Positions 41,234-52,942 of a stretch of 64,000 nucleotides of DNA are shown piece by piece. The stretch spans positions 72,117,134 through 72,181,133 of the forward strand of contig OZ020586.1 of NCBI GenBank assembly GCA_963971535.1, read 5' to 3'. Source of the stretch: Notolepis coatsorum. Its lineage: Eukaryota > Chordata > Actinopteri > Aulopiformes > Paralepididae. Below the pieces are notes generated by a model. The model did no database searches. It saw nothing but the letters and a program-made list of their open reading frames with translations, and had not been told where the DNA came from. The position numbers were made by a program, and so were the translations under genes. Numbering within the stretch: position 1 is the first letter of the stretch; every line of letters starts with the position of its first letter.

Positions 41234-41445
41234 GGGGGGCTCCAGTAGCTCACCGCATATCTCGGCGCTATTTCAGCGTCGGGGAAAACCGTGCTGCGTC
41301 ACGGATCTGGTGGACTCCGAGTTCGATTCCCGGACCCGCCGTCATTTATCAGAATGTCTTCCCCTGATCTATATCCCGTTTCACCCTGTATCTGTCGGTC
41401 ATGCTTGGCCAGAAAAGCGATAAACGCTAAAAAAAAATAAAGAAA
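41234..41445 (+). mobile_element. tRNA-derived SINE with 15-bp target duplication
   Basis: The head has TAGCTCACCGC (degenerate A box) and GAGTTCGATTCCCGG (B box), the tail is A-rich, and AGTTGCATAGGGCTG flanks it at 41219-41233 and 41446-41460. The target contained a TAGGGCTG end that resembles hAT termini. Confidence 0.88.
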
Positions 41446-41460
41446 AGTTGCATAGGGCTG

Positions 41461-41729
41461 ACCCGAATGCTTTGAAGCTTTGATCGTTGCCATGGTAATC
41501 GACACCAAAATCTGTAAAAAAAAATCCCACGATAGTTAAATAAAAATGAATGGGTTGTGTATCAAATTAATATCTGCGTTATCTTTACTCCCGACCAAGG
41601 ACAGGACAGGACACACAAGGCTTTTGTCTCGTGAAGACGCGAGTCTGCGAGGTGCGCTCAATACGCTCTAAAAGGGACAGCGGGGGGAGTGCACCTGGGG
41701 TGTGGAGAGTGAGACTGCAGCAAAGTCCT
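41461..41729. other. Spacer right of the SINE
   Basis: It starts ACCCGAATGCTTTGAAGC, which with TAGGGCTG to its left looks like an hAT left terminus. No right end was found. No gene recognised. Confidence 0.4.
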
Positions 41730-41970
41730 ACATTTAGGGGGACAGTTCAGTCGGACAGGAGGTCGTCTGGTAATCAGAAGGTTCCCGGTTCAATTTCAGC
41801 TCCTTCCGGCAGCATTTCAAAGTGTCCTTGAGCAAGACACCCCTAACTGCTCCCAATGAGCAGGTTGGCACCTTTGCATGATCGCCTCCACTGTCTGTGT
41901 TTGAGTGAATGTGAGGCATAAGTTGTAAAGCGCTTTGGATAAAAGCACCATATAAAATGCAGTCCATTTA
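41730..41970 (+). mobile_element. Fish tRNA-head SINE
   Basis: It contains TCGTCTGGTAATCAGAAGGT, CGGTTCAATTTCAGC, GTGTCCTTGAGCAAGACAC and the tail GCGCTTTGGATAAAAGC ending near ATGCAGTCCATTTA. This order is typical of an abundant teleost SINE. Confidence 0.82.
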
Positions 41971-42837
41971 TATTAAATGTTTGCTTCTCAGTGTTTTAGC
42001 CTGTATGAAATGATTATTATTATTTTTTTTTTATATATACTTTATTGTGTCAAAGAAAGTCATTTTACATTTAGGTTTAGTATGTGTACCCACATACACA
42101 TACATAACTGCACATATACATACGTACATACACACACAAAATTACATACGCATATTTTAAATCTTGAATTTTTTTTTTACCAATCACCCATACAAAAAAC
42201 AAGAGACAAAAACACAAACAAAGGGGTGAGCACCAGTATAGATCCTGGACCGGTACACATCCAACATCCATCCCTACTCGTCCCCACATACACACACAAG
42301 AAAAACAATAATAATAGCAAATAAATAAAAAATGTATAGAAAAAAAACCAAGCAAATTTTTTTAAATAATAATAAGTAAAAAGGCTTGAATTTTCATTGT
42401 AGGTGTAGCTGTAGGCCTAAGGGGTGTTCCCCAACAATTGAACAGTAGATTGAGCAAGACATCACTGTTCACTATGAAATGATTATTAAGTGGTCATAAT
42501 TTGTTAAATAGATCAGCTTTTGCTCAATAATGCTTTGAAACAGGACATTTTTTAAATATCAAGTCAAGATGATGCTGGCCAGTTTGCTCCACTGTCTCAC
42601 TGATGAGAGATATGAAATACTGTTTGCTTTCAGTGCAGCATTCAGAGCACATTTATTTTTAAATCTGGATTTATTGTAAGCAAAATGATAAATTCCCTGT
42701 TGTGGACACATTGGTCCTTCTGTCACAACCTAGAGTGGGTTGAGCACTAATATGCTCATATTATTCAAAGCTCCATGTATGCTAGCTTGTGTTAAAAGTG
42801 CTATAGATAACATTTGTATGTAGAGTAATCATTTTCT

Positions 42838-42871
<34 letters not shown>

Positions 42872-43825
42872 ATCATACATCCACAGAACTTTAGAAAGGT
42901 GCAGAATAAAAGTATTGCTTTTCTCCCCCAAAAAATATTGATTAATTTATAATTAAAAAAAATCTTGTTGCATGCATGTATCCCCTCCCTACTTCAGGAA
43001 TGCACCTGATTGGATAAATTACATACTGGTGCTCTAGTGTGACATCTTGTGGCTGAATGTTATCTATAGTACCTTTTAAGGCTTAGACCAGATGCTATTT
43101 TCCTGTAATTCATGTTTTTGCTTTGATTGGCTATGGTTGTTCATTTAATTTGATCAATGCACACTGAACATGAAGGCACAACTTTATTTATTGTTTTCCT
43201 ATTGTGCTTTTATTAGCCTCAAATGACTTGTGTAACCCAGGTTTCAGATTCATAACTATTTAGTCATAGGGACATAAATAGTTAATGCTATTGAATAAGA
43301 ACATAAATAGTTAATGCTATTATGTAAGAACATAAGTAGTTAATATTATTGGGTACCAAATCCTTTGAATTACAGCACTGCCCTTTAATTTACTTCATGA
43401 CGTGAGATAGATGCCACGACAGCCACGCCTTGCTTTACAGCAGGTGAGTCTAGCACTACGCAGATGAGACACACACATCCACGGAGATGACACAGCTGTA
43501 TGTTGCTGGATAACGAGATGAAATAGCATGATAAAAACAGTTATCAAACAGTTATAAAAGATTCCCCCAGTTGCAAAACCGAAGAAGCGTTGCAGTTAAA
43601 GTAGCCTGCGGTTTTGGTGAGTTTCATCAATATTGTGCTGTTCATTTGTCGAGTGTGCAAAGTGGTTAGCTCTATGCTACAAGCTAATAACGTTAAGCTA
43701 ATTAACGTAGCTTCATTCTGAGTCATGCTAGCGAAGCTCCAAGCCCAATTTGGTTAAATGAAAACTAGAAAGAAACCATTTCAGAAGTACTTATAATTGT
43801 ATTGATATGCTGTACGATAAGAACA
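41971..43825. other. AT-rich intergenic stretch
   Basis: It contains (ACATAC)n-like sequence near 42090-42140, an (AT)n run at 42845-42871 and a short tandem array of about 33-bp units around 43255-43350 (ACATAAATAGTTAATGCTAT). No gene or transposon terminus was recognised. Confidence 0.5.
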
Positions 43826-45073
43826 AGGTCTAGACCCACTCAGTCCTCCTCAAATGCCTCTCCGACAACCTAGGCATCACCGGTACAGCTCTGTCATGGT
43901 TTCATTCATATCTCACAAATAGATCTCAGTTTGTCAGCGTCAGCGGCTCATCCTCCCCCCCCGGCCCCAGTCAACCACGGTGTCCCCCAGGGCTCCGTGC
44001 TGGGTCCCCTACTATTCACCATTTACATGCTCCCCCTCGGTCAGATTATACGTCACTACGGACTCAACTTTCATTGTTATGCTGATGATACTCAGCTCTA
44101 TATCAGCACCTCACCATCCTCCCAGCTCCCCCCACAGTCTGTAGTCAACTGCCTCCACGCCATAAAAACCTGGATGTCAACCAAATTACTGAAACTCAAC
44201 AGCAAAAAGACAGAGCTCATGGTTGTGGCCCCCAAGGCACTGCTCGGGAAGGTTGGAGATCTCCTCCACGTTGACGGCTGTTCCATCTCCCCGTCTCTCG
44301 AAGTCCGTAACCTGGGCGTCACCCTTGACTCCACACTTTCATTTCACTCCCACATCAAATCAGTCACCAAGTCTGCCTTCTACCACCTCAAAAACATCTC
44401 CCGTCGCCGACCCTCACTCTCAGACTCTGTGGCTGAGACCCTGATCCACTCATTCATCACCTCCCGGTTGGACTACTGTAATGGAGTCCTGTTCGGGGTA
44501 CCCAGCAAAGCCCTGGACAGGCTCCAGTATGTTCAGAACTCAGCTGCCAGGGTTCTCACTCACACTAAGCCCTGGCAGCACATCACCCCCACCCTCATCC
44601 ACCTCCACTGGCTTCCAGTCAAGTTTTGCATCACCTTCAAACTCCTGCTCCTCACCTACAAATCCCTCCATGCCCTCGCCCCCCGATACCTGTCTGATCT
44701 CCTCCACCAGTACACTCCATCCCGGAACCTACGATCCTCTGATCTAGGTCTCCTCGCCATCCCTCGCACCAGGTTACGGACTTTTGGGGACAGAGCCTTC
44801 AGCGTGGCGTCCCCTACCCTCTGGAACTCTCCCCCCCCCACCCCCCGAAATCCGCAACGCCCCAACCCTGGACACCTTCAAATCCGCTCTAAAAACACAC
44901 CTCTTCACCAAGGCTTTTCCCCATCAGTTAGTTTAGATTAGGTCCATTATCCCTTACCTTCCCTCATCCCCCCTCCCCCCCCCCCCCCCTATTTTCCTTG
45001 CCCTATTTTTTGTCCTGATTGTGAAGCGACCTTGGGTTCTATGAAAGGCGCTATATAAATTTGATCTATTATT
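43826..45073 (+). mobile_element. L2-type LINE reverse transcriptase fragment
   Basis: It encodes [39 protein letters not shown], the catalytic [23 protein letters not shown] and [20 protein letters not shown], in the order of the L2/Maui clade, and ends with GGCGCTATATAAATTTGATC. C-tract length changes near 43955-43965 and 44829-44845 shift the frame, the second one before the conserved [20 protein letters not shown] segment. It is 5'-truncated and inactive. Confidence 0.9.
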
Positions 45074-45699
45074 ATATACATTTTGAATGTTTTTGAGAGT
45101 TTAATATGAACGTGGGGAACGTTCCACATGCTAGCGCACTTTAGCCTAAATTAGCATGGGACATATGATATTCCCACGTGCCATGACAAGGTAGCCTACG
45201 TTAGCTTGGCATAGCTAAAAGTAGCCTGATTGATTATTCATTCTGAAAGCAATGAAAGGATGATGAAGCGATAAAAGATGGTAAATAGCTTTTATTTTCT
45301 GAATGCCTGCTTGACGCAGGCCAGGTTTTTCCAGCACCCCGTTCCACCCTGAGAGCAGTTCCAGACCACCCATCACCACGTGTGCCCACGCGGGGCGAGG
45401 CGGTGTGCCGGACCGATACAAGATGGCGAGCCAACCCACTGAACCTCTGATATAGCTCAAGGCTAATGCCAGCCTGATGTGAATACCCCTGTTGCTCAAC
45501 TCCTGTTACACCAACAGTCCGGTAGGATTTAACTGATTGAACTTGAATCATAAGAACTTCCAAGGATTGAACTGACCTATATCCTTTTCTGATACACGAA
45601 CTGATTGAATGAGAATACAAGGATTTCCAAGGGCTTCGACCCTGTTCACCTTTTGTTATTTTGATATTGTATTTTGTATTTGATTTGATTTAATTTGAT
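45074..45699. other. Intergenic stretch
   Basis: A minus-strand open frame around 45234-45620 has no conserved features and I do not count it as a gene. A GC-rich segment (45310-45440) may be part of an unclassified repeat. Confidence 0.35.
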
Positions 45700-46095
45700 A
45701 TATGGGTACTGATATTCTCCTATAAGAAGGGAGAATTAAAGGGTAAATACACCCAGTAAGATACTTGAACCATTGATATTTCTCCTATAAGAAGGGAGAA
45801 TTAAAGGGTAAATACGCCCAGTAAGATACCTGAACTACTGATGTTCTCTTGTAAAGAGGACGAGTTAAAGGGTCAATGTACCCAATAAGATACTTGAATC
45901 CCATTGATGACATTGATTATAGTTGAATCACTGATGGTTTAAAGGGTAAATGGTTTAAAGGGTAAATTCACCTAATAAGGTATTTGTATTCCTATAACCT
46001 GGAATATTTCTATTGGTACTTTGTTTGTGTTACACCTTCAAAGGAAGAGTTTAAAGGAGCATTTCACCTAATAAGGTATTTGCATTCCCTGCACA
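45700..46095. repeat. Degenerate tandem repeat, 60- to 65-bp units
   Basis: About six degenerate units containing CTCCTATAAGAAGGGAGAAT, AAAGGGTAAATACACCC and TAAGATACTTGAA; later units are shorter and more diverged. Confidence 0.85.
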
Positions 46096-46219
46096 TTTAA
46101 AGGTTTAAATTAATATGTTTAAACATTTACCTATTGAAATGATAAACTGATATAGTGTTTACTAATGATAAAAGGATACATCCAATATCCAACCTTGAAC
46201 CCATGGAACAGCCCTATGT

Positions 46220-46390
46220 TTGTTAAATCAAATCTGCCTGAGATCACAAGGTAATGCCCCCATGGGCTGGACAAGTCTTCTTTAAACAGGCCAAGAAGAA
46301 ACATCACAATAAATCAAGAACAAAAATCACCATACAATCCAAATATGCAAAACTTCCAGACATACCCCAGCGAAGGTAATAAAACAATAT
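46220..46390. repeat. Interspersed repeat shared with 19985-20175
   Basis: Second copy of the unclassified repeat, with GAGATCACAAGGTAATGCCC, CCATGGGCTGGACAAGTC and AAATATGCAAAACTTCCAG. Confidence 0.75.
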
Positions 46391-47149
46391 ATGTACATGC
46401 AGTAGCAACTGGGGTACATAAGAACATTTTGAAAGATTTTAATAGAATAGAGCAACAAAAGAAAAAGCATAGAGGAACAAGCGCTAGTATGAAAATAAGA
46501 TAAAGGCTAAATGTCAAGGCTCGGTGCTAAAAATATCAAGTCATCTTCCATTTGGATGAATGTATGCGTATTCCGCTCTGATCAATTTGAGATATGGGGG
46601 CGACGTAGAGAAGATCGCACCACCTTGGCCATCACCACGAGACATCCACCACCTTGGCCATCACCACGAGACATCCACTCATAGGGAGACAGGGGTTAGA
46701 GAGTTCCCGTGTTTGTAATGGGCGGACATAGGAGCAAATAAATACATGTAGTAAGCATATGTGAATAGAATAGAAGTACTTAGCCCAGCAATGAAGTAGA
46801 ACAGGCATGGTTTAGATGTTGTAGGTCAGACAGAAGATGGTATGAAGCTGATCCATGAGCTCAGTGGTGCTAACCAATATGGGGTAGAACAGTGCAGTCT
46901 GTATAATTACATACTAACACTTGAGTCAATGACAATGAGAGAGGGAGAGGGGTAGAGAGTTCCCGTGTTTGCAATGGGCAGACATAGGAGCAATAGATGT
47001 AGTAAGCATATATATATGCATACATAGTAGCAATAGAATCAAAGTATATAAGAACATGAAATGAAAGTAGTAAATAAAACTCAGAACTACAAGCGCTAGT
47101 ATACAGGATGAGATACAAGACAATGGCTCAGGGCCATTTGCCCCGGGGG
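46391..47149. other. Intergenic stretch with short duplications
   Basis: It contains a tandem duplication of CACCTTGGCCATCACCACGA (46622 and 46651) and two dispersed copies of AGAGAGTTCCCGTGTTTG (46698 and 46955) followed by similar sequence. No gene recognised. Confidence 0.5.
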
Positions 47150-48660
47150 TTTGATTGATTGAAAACTTTATTAACATATTGCAGAATGGGTACAATTCTC
47201 CACTTGCACAATCTGAATGTAGCCATTTCCGGCTGACTTCCGGTTGCCAATAGCACTTCCTGTCCCATCCAAATACATTGGTTTTAGCTACTTTTCTCCC
47301 CTTATTTAAACAACTTTGTCGTCACAGAGAGGCAATGAAACGTTTGTATTATTATAGTATAGAATGTATTTAATAAGCAAACGTTTGTCAGCAGGGTTTT
47401 TGGGCTGTATTTCATGTAAAAACGTTTACTGTTAGTTTCCTTGCTCAGCCAGCATTAGCTAACCGAAGCTAGTGGTTAAACAGGCCGGATTAGCTTTGAG
47501 CTAACTATCTTTCCCGACCCATGTATTCATTCCATTCTAAACATAACGTTAGTTTACAAAACATGACCGTCTATATAACGTTGAGGAACAAATTATATAG
47601 ACGGGTAATGTTTTGAACAACTAACGTTACGTTTAGAATGGAATGCATCGGCAAAGATCCGTTAGCTCAAAGCTATTCCGGCCAGTTTATCAACTTCCTG
47701 TCATTTAGAAATATGATTTTATAGTGAAAATCATTACCAAAACGTCCGGAAAAACCTAACGGGAGCATTATAGACGGTCATACAAATGTACAAATGCTAT
47801 AAGGTGGCAAGAAATGCACTATAAACAATACTTTGCGGCGTCGTTTCTTGCGCTAGCCACTTGTTAGCCAGCATTAGCCTTAATAGCTTTGAGCTAAGGA
47901 TCTTTGCCGATGCATAAAGTATTGTTTATAGTGCATTTCTTGCCACCTTATAGCATTTGTACATTTGTATGACCGTCTATAATGCTCCCGTTAGGTTTTT
48001 CCGGACGTTTTGGTAATGATTTTCACTATAAAATCATATTTCTAAATGACAGGAAGTTGATAAACTGGCCGGAATAGCTTTGAGCTAACGGATCTTTGCC
48101 GATGCATTCCATTCTAAACGTAACGTTAGTTGTTCAAAACATTACCCGTCTATATAATTTGTTCCTCAACGTTATATAGACGGGTCATGTTTTGTAAACT
48201 AACGTTATGTTTAGAATGGAATGAATACATGGGTCGGGAAAGATAGTTAGCTCAAAGCTAATCCGGCCTGTTTAACCACTAGCTTCGGTTAGCTAATGCT
48301 GGCTGAGCAAGGAAACTAACAGTAAACGTTTTTACATGAAATACAGCCCAAAAACCCTGCTGACAAACGTTTGCTTATTAAATACATTCTATACTATAAT
48401 AATACAAACGTTTCATTGCCTCTCTGTGACGACAAAGTTGTTTAAATAAGGGGAGAAAAGTAGCTAAAACCAATGTATTTGGATGGGACAGGAAGTGCTA
48501 TTGGCAACCGGAAGTCAGCCGGAAATGGCTACATTCAGATTGTGCAAGTGGAGAATACAGCTCAATACTAACAACTGCTAAGAGGATGAAAACCAGAAAA
48601 ATACTTTAGTCTTGTTTACATAAGGGACCTCCATTTTCAATTCATCAAGAGCAGGAAAAC
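47150..48660 (-). mobile_element. LINE family A tail split by the palindrome
   Basis: The left part is 47150-47195 (GATTGATTGAAAACTTTATT to GGGTACAA) and the right part resumes at 48556 with TACAGCTCAATACTAAC. This is the order found in uninterrupted copies, so the palindrome at 47196-48555 inserted here. Confidence 0.82.
47196..48555. mobile_element. 1.36-kb near-perfect palindrome (foldback element)
   Basis: Arms 47196-47834 and 47916-48555, about 640 bp each, are near-identical inverted copies around an 81-bp loop. Tips are TTCTCCACTTGCACAATCTG and its complement. Each arm holds its own smaller palindrome (47480-47690 on the left) with CATTCCATTCTAAAC repeated at both ends, giving nested hairpins. 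No coding frame and no clear target duplication were found. The superfamily is not assigned. Confidence 0.92.
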
Positions 48661-48684
48661 TACTCAGAATAAGTTGAGGTAGAG

Positions 48685-48747
48685 CAAAATAATTGGTCAC
48701 AAACTAAACCTGAATATATTTGAGAAGACATACTGGAGGAAGCCCTA
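48685..48747 (+). pseudogene. C2H2 zinc-finger remnant, left part
   Basis: TTGGTCACAAACTAAACCTG followed by TTTGAGAAGACATACTGG and AGGAAGCCCTAT matches a finger's end and the TGEKPY linker of the gene at 34780-36038. It breaks off at TTAA (48748), where a piggyBac-like element starts. Confidence 0.8.
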
Positions 48748-51145
48748 TTAACTCATTCAGCGCCGGGGATTAGCCATGGCCCTGTGGTCGCATTGAATGA
48801 ATGAATGAATGAAAACTTTATTTAACAGATTGCAGAATGGGTACAATACAGTACGGCTCAATACATACAATTGTTAAGGGGATGCAGACCTGAGAAAGAC
48901 GTTTGTCTTGTTTCCATCAGGGTCCCCCATTTTCAATTCATATAGACATATATGACATACATGACATACAGATAGTCAGTACTGCTACATCTATACATTT
49001 ATGACATACCAGATTTGCAAATACAGTACTGTTTGTGATACAGAAGGAGTCAAGAAAAGGGAGTATATACATTTGACGTAGAAACTGTACATTGGAGGAG
49101 GTTGGGTACATTGGGATATTGACAACCATACTGGGTAATTTACATTGGAGGTGGTTGGGGGGGGGGGGGGGGGGGGGGGGCGGGGGGCACACTGTATAAA
49201 CAAGTAACACTGTACATTGAGGGGGGGGGGGGAGGAGACACTGTACAAACAAACACAATTGTACATTGAACTATTGACAAAACCATACTAGGTAAATGAC
49301 TGTACATTGGAGGGGGTTGGGTTAGGATATTTACAGGGGCCAGTGTTGAATTGCAGTCTCCCGTAGGTGTCCCTTGAGAGAGGTTTTGAAAGTGGGTAGT
49401 GATCCACATTCCTTTACAGCTTTGGGTAGGGCGTTCCACATTGATGTGGCATAATTGCAAAACGTGTTTAGTCCCTTATTTGAGCCGAATCTGGGTTTAA
49501 CATGATTTGTGGAGCTCCCTCTGGTGTTGTGATCGTGGTATTCACTGACCTTTGGGAAGTATTTTGACATGTACATGGGTACCTTGGTCGTGTAGTGTAT
49601 CTTGTAGACCAGGCCCATTGCAAGTTGTTGTACTCTGTCGTCTACTCTAAGCCATCCTAGGTTGTCAAAGTGGGCAGGGGTGAGGTGGGTTCTAGGAGTA
49701 AGGTCAAGCAGTAGTCTGACCAGTTTGTTTTGAGATGTTTGTAATTTTGTTTTTAGCGCCTTTGAGGTGCTTTGGTACCATGAGGTGCAAGCATAGTCGT
49801 AGTACCCCTGAATGAGTGCTCCTGCCAGAGTCTTCAGGGTGTTCTTGTTTACCAGAGAGGAGATCCGGTACAAGAATCGAGTTCGTTGGTTGACTTTTTT
49901 TTATTACATTGGATGCCATTTTGTCACAGGAGAGATTAGCCTCTAGGATGGAACCCAGGTAGGTAATTTCATCTTTCCTTGTGACAATATTGTCACCCAC
50001 TGTAACTGAGAAGCCGTCGGTCTTGCTGAGTTTGTTATTTGAACCGAAGAGAATGGACTCTGTTTTGCCCATGTGTAATGATAGTTTGTTATCAGCGAGC
50101 CATATGCAGATTCTGCCTAGTTCCGAGCTGAGGGTTTTTTCAACCTGTAACTTGTTCTTGCCATGCTTTAAAATATAGGACTGAGTCACCTTGTTTGTAG
50201 AGCTATAACTATATTCTGGATACAATACTATGGCCCATTTGACATCACCTATCGTTCAATATGTGAGAAAGAATGAATTTTTCCATCCATACGTTCCCGT
50301 GTTATACCGTGGTGAATATAAGTATGGTTTTAGAGCGGTCTGGGGTAATTCATGAAATCCTGAGTTTAGTAGTAGTATTAGTAGTAGTTTATTTTTTCAG
50401 ACATCATCTCACACAATACAATATACACAATCATTTATCAATATTTGATTTTTTACAGTGACTGAAAAGGTACAGACTGAAGCATAGTTCTTATATGTGC
50501 CTGTCCTAGAGTTAAAGCCCTATACGTCAATTCCACTATAGATGTTGCCATTTCTTGCCTGTATATGCTATTATCCCGAAATCAAATCTACATCATAGCT
50601 ATTATGTTCCATCATGAATGCATGAAAGGGGGGGGGGGGGTCGTTTCTGATAATTTGATTGTCAGTAACGGCATTCACATTGAACACACTAAAAACGGTT
50701 ATCAGCCCGATCGGTATGAAAGCATTGCAGGATCAAGCTAATTGTTTGATTGCTGGTCTTGATCTGGTATAGCCAATGTCCATTTGGTCGACGGAGCCGC
50801 ATAATCCACCACAACATATGGATCGGAGATATTTGACGCGCTTCGATGGAACCGGCAGAACGGCTGCCCTCGCCCGACAAGGACACATGAAACCGGAGAC
50901 CTGTGGCCATCCCACAGAGAAAGATACAAGGGTATGAAGGGTGCCCGATACCGCCGTCTAGCGTGATGTGGCCGGTATTGCACTTTCACATTCTCATGAT
51001 GATTCCCCATGTTAACCCCGAGTCTGTGTGCCTGTAATGAATAGAAATATCGAATAAAAGAAATAACGATCAAATAACGTATATACGTGGTTGTCGGACA
51101 AACACGTAAATACTAAATAATCGTTGTTGGAGGCCATTGAGTTAA
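48748..51145. mobile_element. piggyBac-like element interrupted by a LINE
   Basis: The left end TTAACTCATTCAGCGCCGGG and right end GAGGCCATTGAGTTAA enclose internal sequence matching element 2 (6413-7320) in reverse orientation at 50160-50960. The LINE at 48793-50157 splits it. TTAA is at 48748-48751 and 51142-51145. Confidence 0.65.
48793..50157 (-). mobile_element. LINE family A, longest copy, with reverse transcriptase C terminus
   Basis: The minus strand encodes NKLQVEKTLSSELGRICIWL, ADNKLSLHMGKTESILFGSN, ITYLGSILEANLSCDKMA, then after a one-base shift in an A-run near 49897 FLYRISSLVNKNTLKTLAG, CTSWYQSTSKALKTKLQ and LNTFCNYATSMWNALPKAV, ending IQHWPL. The 3' UTR holds long G-runs (49157-49180, 49220-49231) and finishes in (ATTG/AATG)n. 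The clade resembles I/Nimb/Jockey-type elements but is not certain. This is the reference for the family tails elsewhere in the window. Confidence 0.82.
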
Positions 51146-51212
51146 GGAAACCTAAGGCATACTGGGGAAAATCTCTAGTTGCACAGTATGTCACAGAATA
51201 TTTGTTTATATA
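51146..51212 (+). pseudogene. C2H2 zinc-finger remnant, right part
   Basis: GGAAACCTAAGGCATACTGG then GGAAAATCTCTAGTTGCACA, GTATGTCACAGAATATTTG continues the finger-linker-finger order of the 34780-36038 gene with a stop (TAG) and missing segments. It resumes where the piggyBac-like element ends. Confidence 0.78.
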
Positions 51213-51217
51213 TATAT

Positions 51218-51802
51218 TGTGATGAGCCTGGTGGGGTTCAGACTCGCCACGGTTCAAATACAAACTAATTAAAATGTCCACATAAGAGCAATATCAATCA
51301 ATACCAGTATTTATTGAATTAACGCAGAATCCAGTTGGAAAGGCAAAATAATGGCTGTGATACAGTCCGAGGGTCAAAAACACAAAACAGGCTCGCCGAC
51401 AGCAAAAGGGATTGTTCAATACTCAGGGTAGTCGTCCGGTCCAGGGTCAGTACACAGGGGGTTTCTCAGCCAGTCCAGGGTCCAGTACACAATGAACACC
51501 TACTCGCCTTCACCTCTCCTCTCACTACCTCTCACCTTCACAACTCCGAATAACACAATCTCTCTCTCTCTCAATAACAACAACTCCAACCTCACCTCCG
51601 CTCAACTTACTCCTGACTAACCTAGTGGCTTTGTAGTGTGTGGGTCTGGGCGTGTGCACGTGAGATGTGGGTGGACTAATGATGCGCAGGTGTGTTCTAT
51701 CAGTACTAATCAGCTACCTAATTGTCTCTACTCCTTCCATGGCAATAATATCTCCCATCCTTCATATATCTATGAGAGGGGGGGGGGGTGAGATCTGCCA
51801 CA
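51218..51802 (-). mobile_element. Probable solo LTR
   Basis: A 585-bp segment starting TGTGATGAGCCTGG and ending TCTGCCACA has TG..CA ends inside an AT-repeat (ATATAT on each side). The minus strand carries AATAAA near 51310, so it probably lies in the minus direction. It has no coding region. The superfamily is not certain. Confidence 0.5.
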
Positions 51803-51939
51803 ATATATATATATATATATTTATTTACTTCTGCCAAGGTGTGTCTGATGCCATAGCAGTGACAGTATCAGTATATATGCATTATATTTATGAATACATG
51901 AAGATGGATACCAATTTCCTTTCTCTGTTCAGTAGAAAG

Positions 51940-52270
51940 CTTAGCACAAATTGGACTCCCAAGATGCAGCACTGAACGTCACAGGAAGTCCTTTCATACC
52001 AACAGCCATCAGACTGTACAACGCCTCACTGTGCCTCTGCCTCACTGTGCCTCACTGAGCACAGAGTAACAGTATAAATCCCTATATCTTCTTGTACATT
52101 CCTGTACATTTCACATTTTACTGTACATCTTTACTGTATATTTCAGACTGTGTACTCTTGTTCTTATTTTAGATTTTTGACTACCTGAATGTTCATTGTG
52201 AGCGATCTGTGGTGCTGAATTTCCCTCTGGATCAATAAAGTACTTCTATTCTATTCTATTCTATTCTATT
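51940..52270 (+). mobile_element. Rex1/CR1-like 3' end
   Basis: It encodes SFIPTAIRLYNASLCLC and then the 3' region CTGTACATTTCACATTTTAC, TGAGCGATCTGTGGTGCTGA and TGGATCAATAAAGTAC, followed by (TTCTA)n. Same family as 18040-18430. Confidence 0.82.
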
Positions 52271-52942
52271 CTATAAATGAATGGACCAGCTAGCCTAGTT
52301 GTTGGCCAAAAGCGTGGCTGTATCCGCTTCCATTAATTTGTGCTAAGCTAGGCTCGCGAAGACTAAGCACATTTCCCATAATGCTGGCGTGTTCCTTCAA
52401 CAAGGGCTGTTGCACGCTACAGTGTAAAGACGACCATACCGGGTAAAATGTGGATAAACAACTCCAGTGGAAATGGATCATCATTCATTCTCCCCCGGGT
52501 CTCTGCTACATTCAACCCGGCTCTGCAGTGTAAAGATGGCCTCCTTAGGTCACAAACAAAGGTTGATACCGTAATATATCACAATATTTAGAATGCCGAT
52601 ATCATCGATACAGTGACGGCAAGTATTATTTTAATAATTTTAATAATAACATGTCAAATTTCAGATTCATGAGGAACTGTTTAACATCTACTGCTGCTCT
52701 TCTCTATAAACGCAATGATCATTTCCCACCTCATGTACTGTATGACTAGCTGGACCCATGCCCCCCTCTCCAAATTTTGGTTAATAACATAAAGGGGGAC
52801 TGTTTTTGTTTAACAAAACGTGTGTTTACTTCACTGTAATTTGGGGGATACGACATGTGCAATATAAACCCACAGCTAAAAATGCTAGGGTCGCGTTCTT
52901 GCTTGGGAGTTTGTGCAAATCTCTGTAGTTCTCTGAAATTTG
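52271..52942. other. Spacer with a short reverse transcriptase remnant
   Basis: 52655-52785 encodes INAMIISHLMYCMTSWTHAP, a short motif of a non-LTR reverse transcriptase thumb. The remaining sequence is unassigned. Confidence 0.5.

Noticed and set aside
41287-41340. Isolated tRNA gene with a B box
   Set aside because: It is the head of a SINE with an A-rich tail and 15-bp target duplication.
45215-45620. Minus-strand open frame of 128 codons
   Set aside because: There is no recognisable domain, it overlaps another open frame, and the base composition suggests a repeat.
49157-49231. Long G-runs as G-quadruplex regulatory sites
   Set aside because: Uninterrupted homopolymers in LINE 3' sequence are more likely slippage products or sequencing artefacts. 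Similar runs occur at 1239-1260, 16940, 32617 and 63980.
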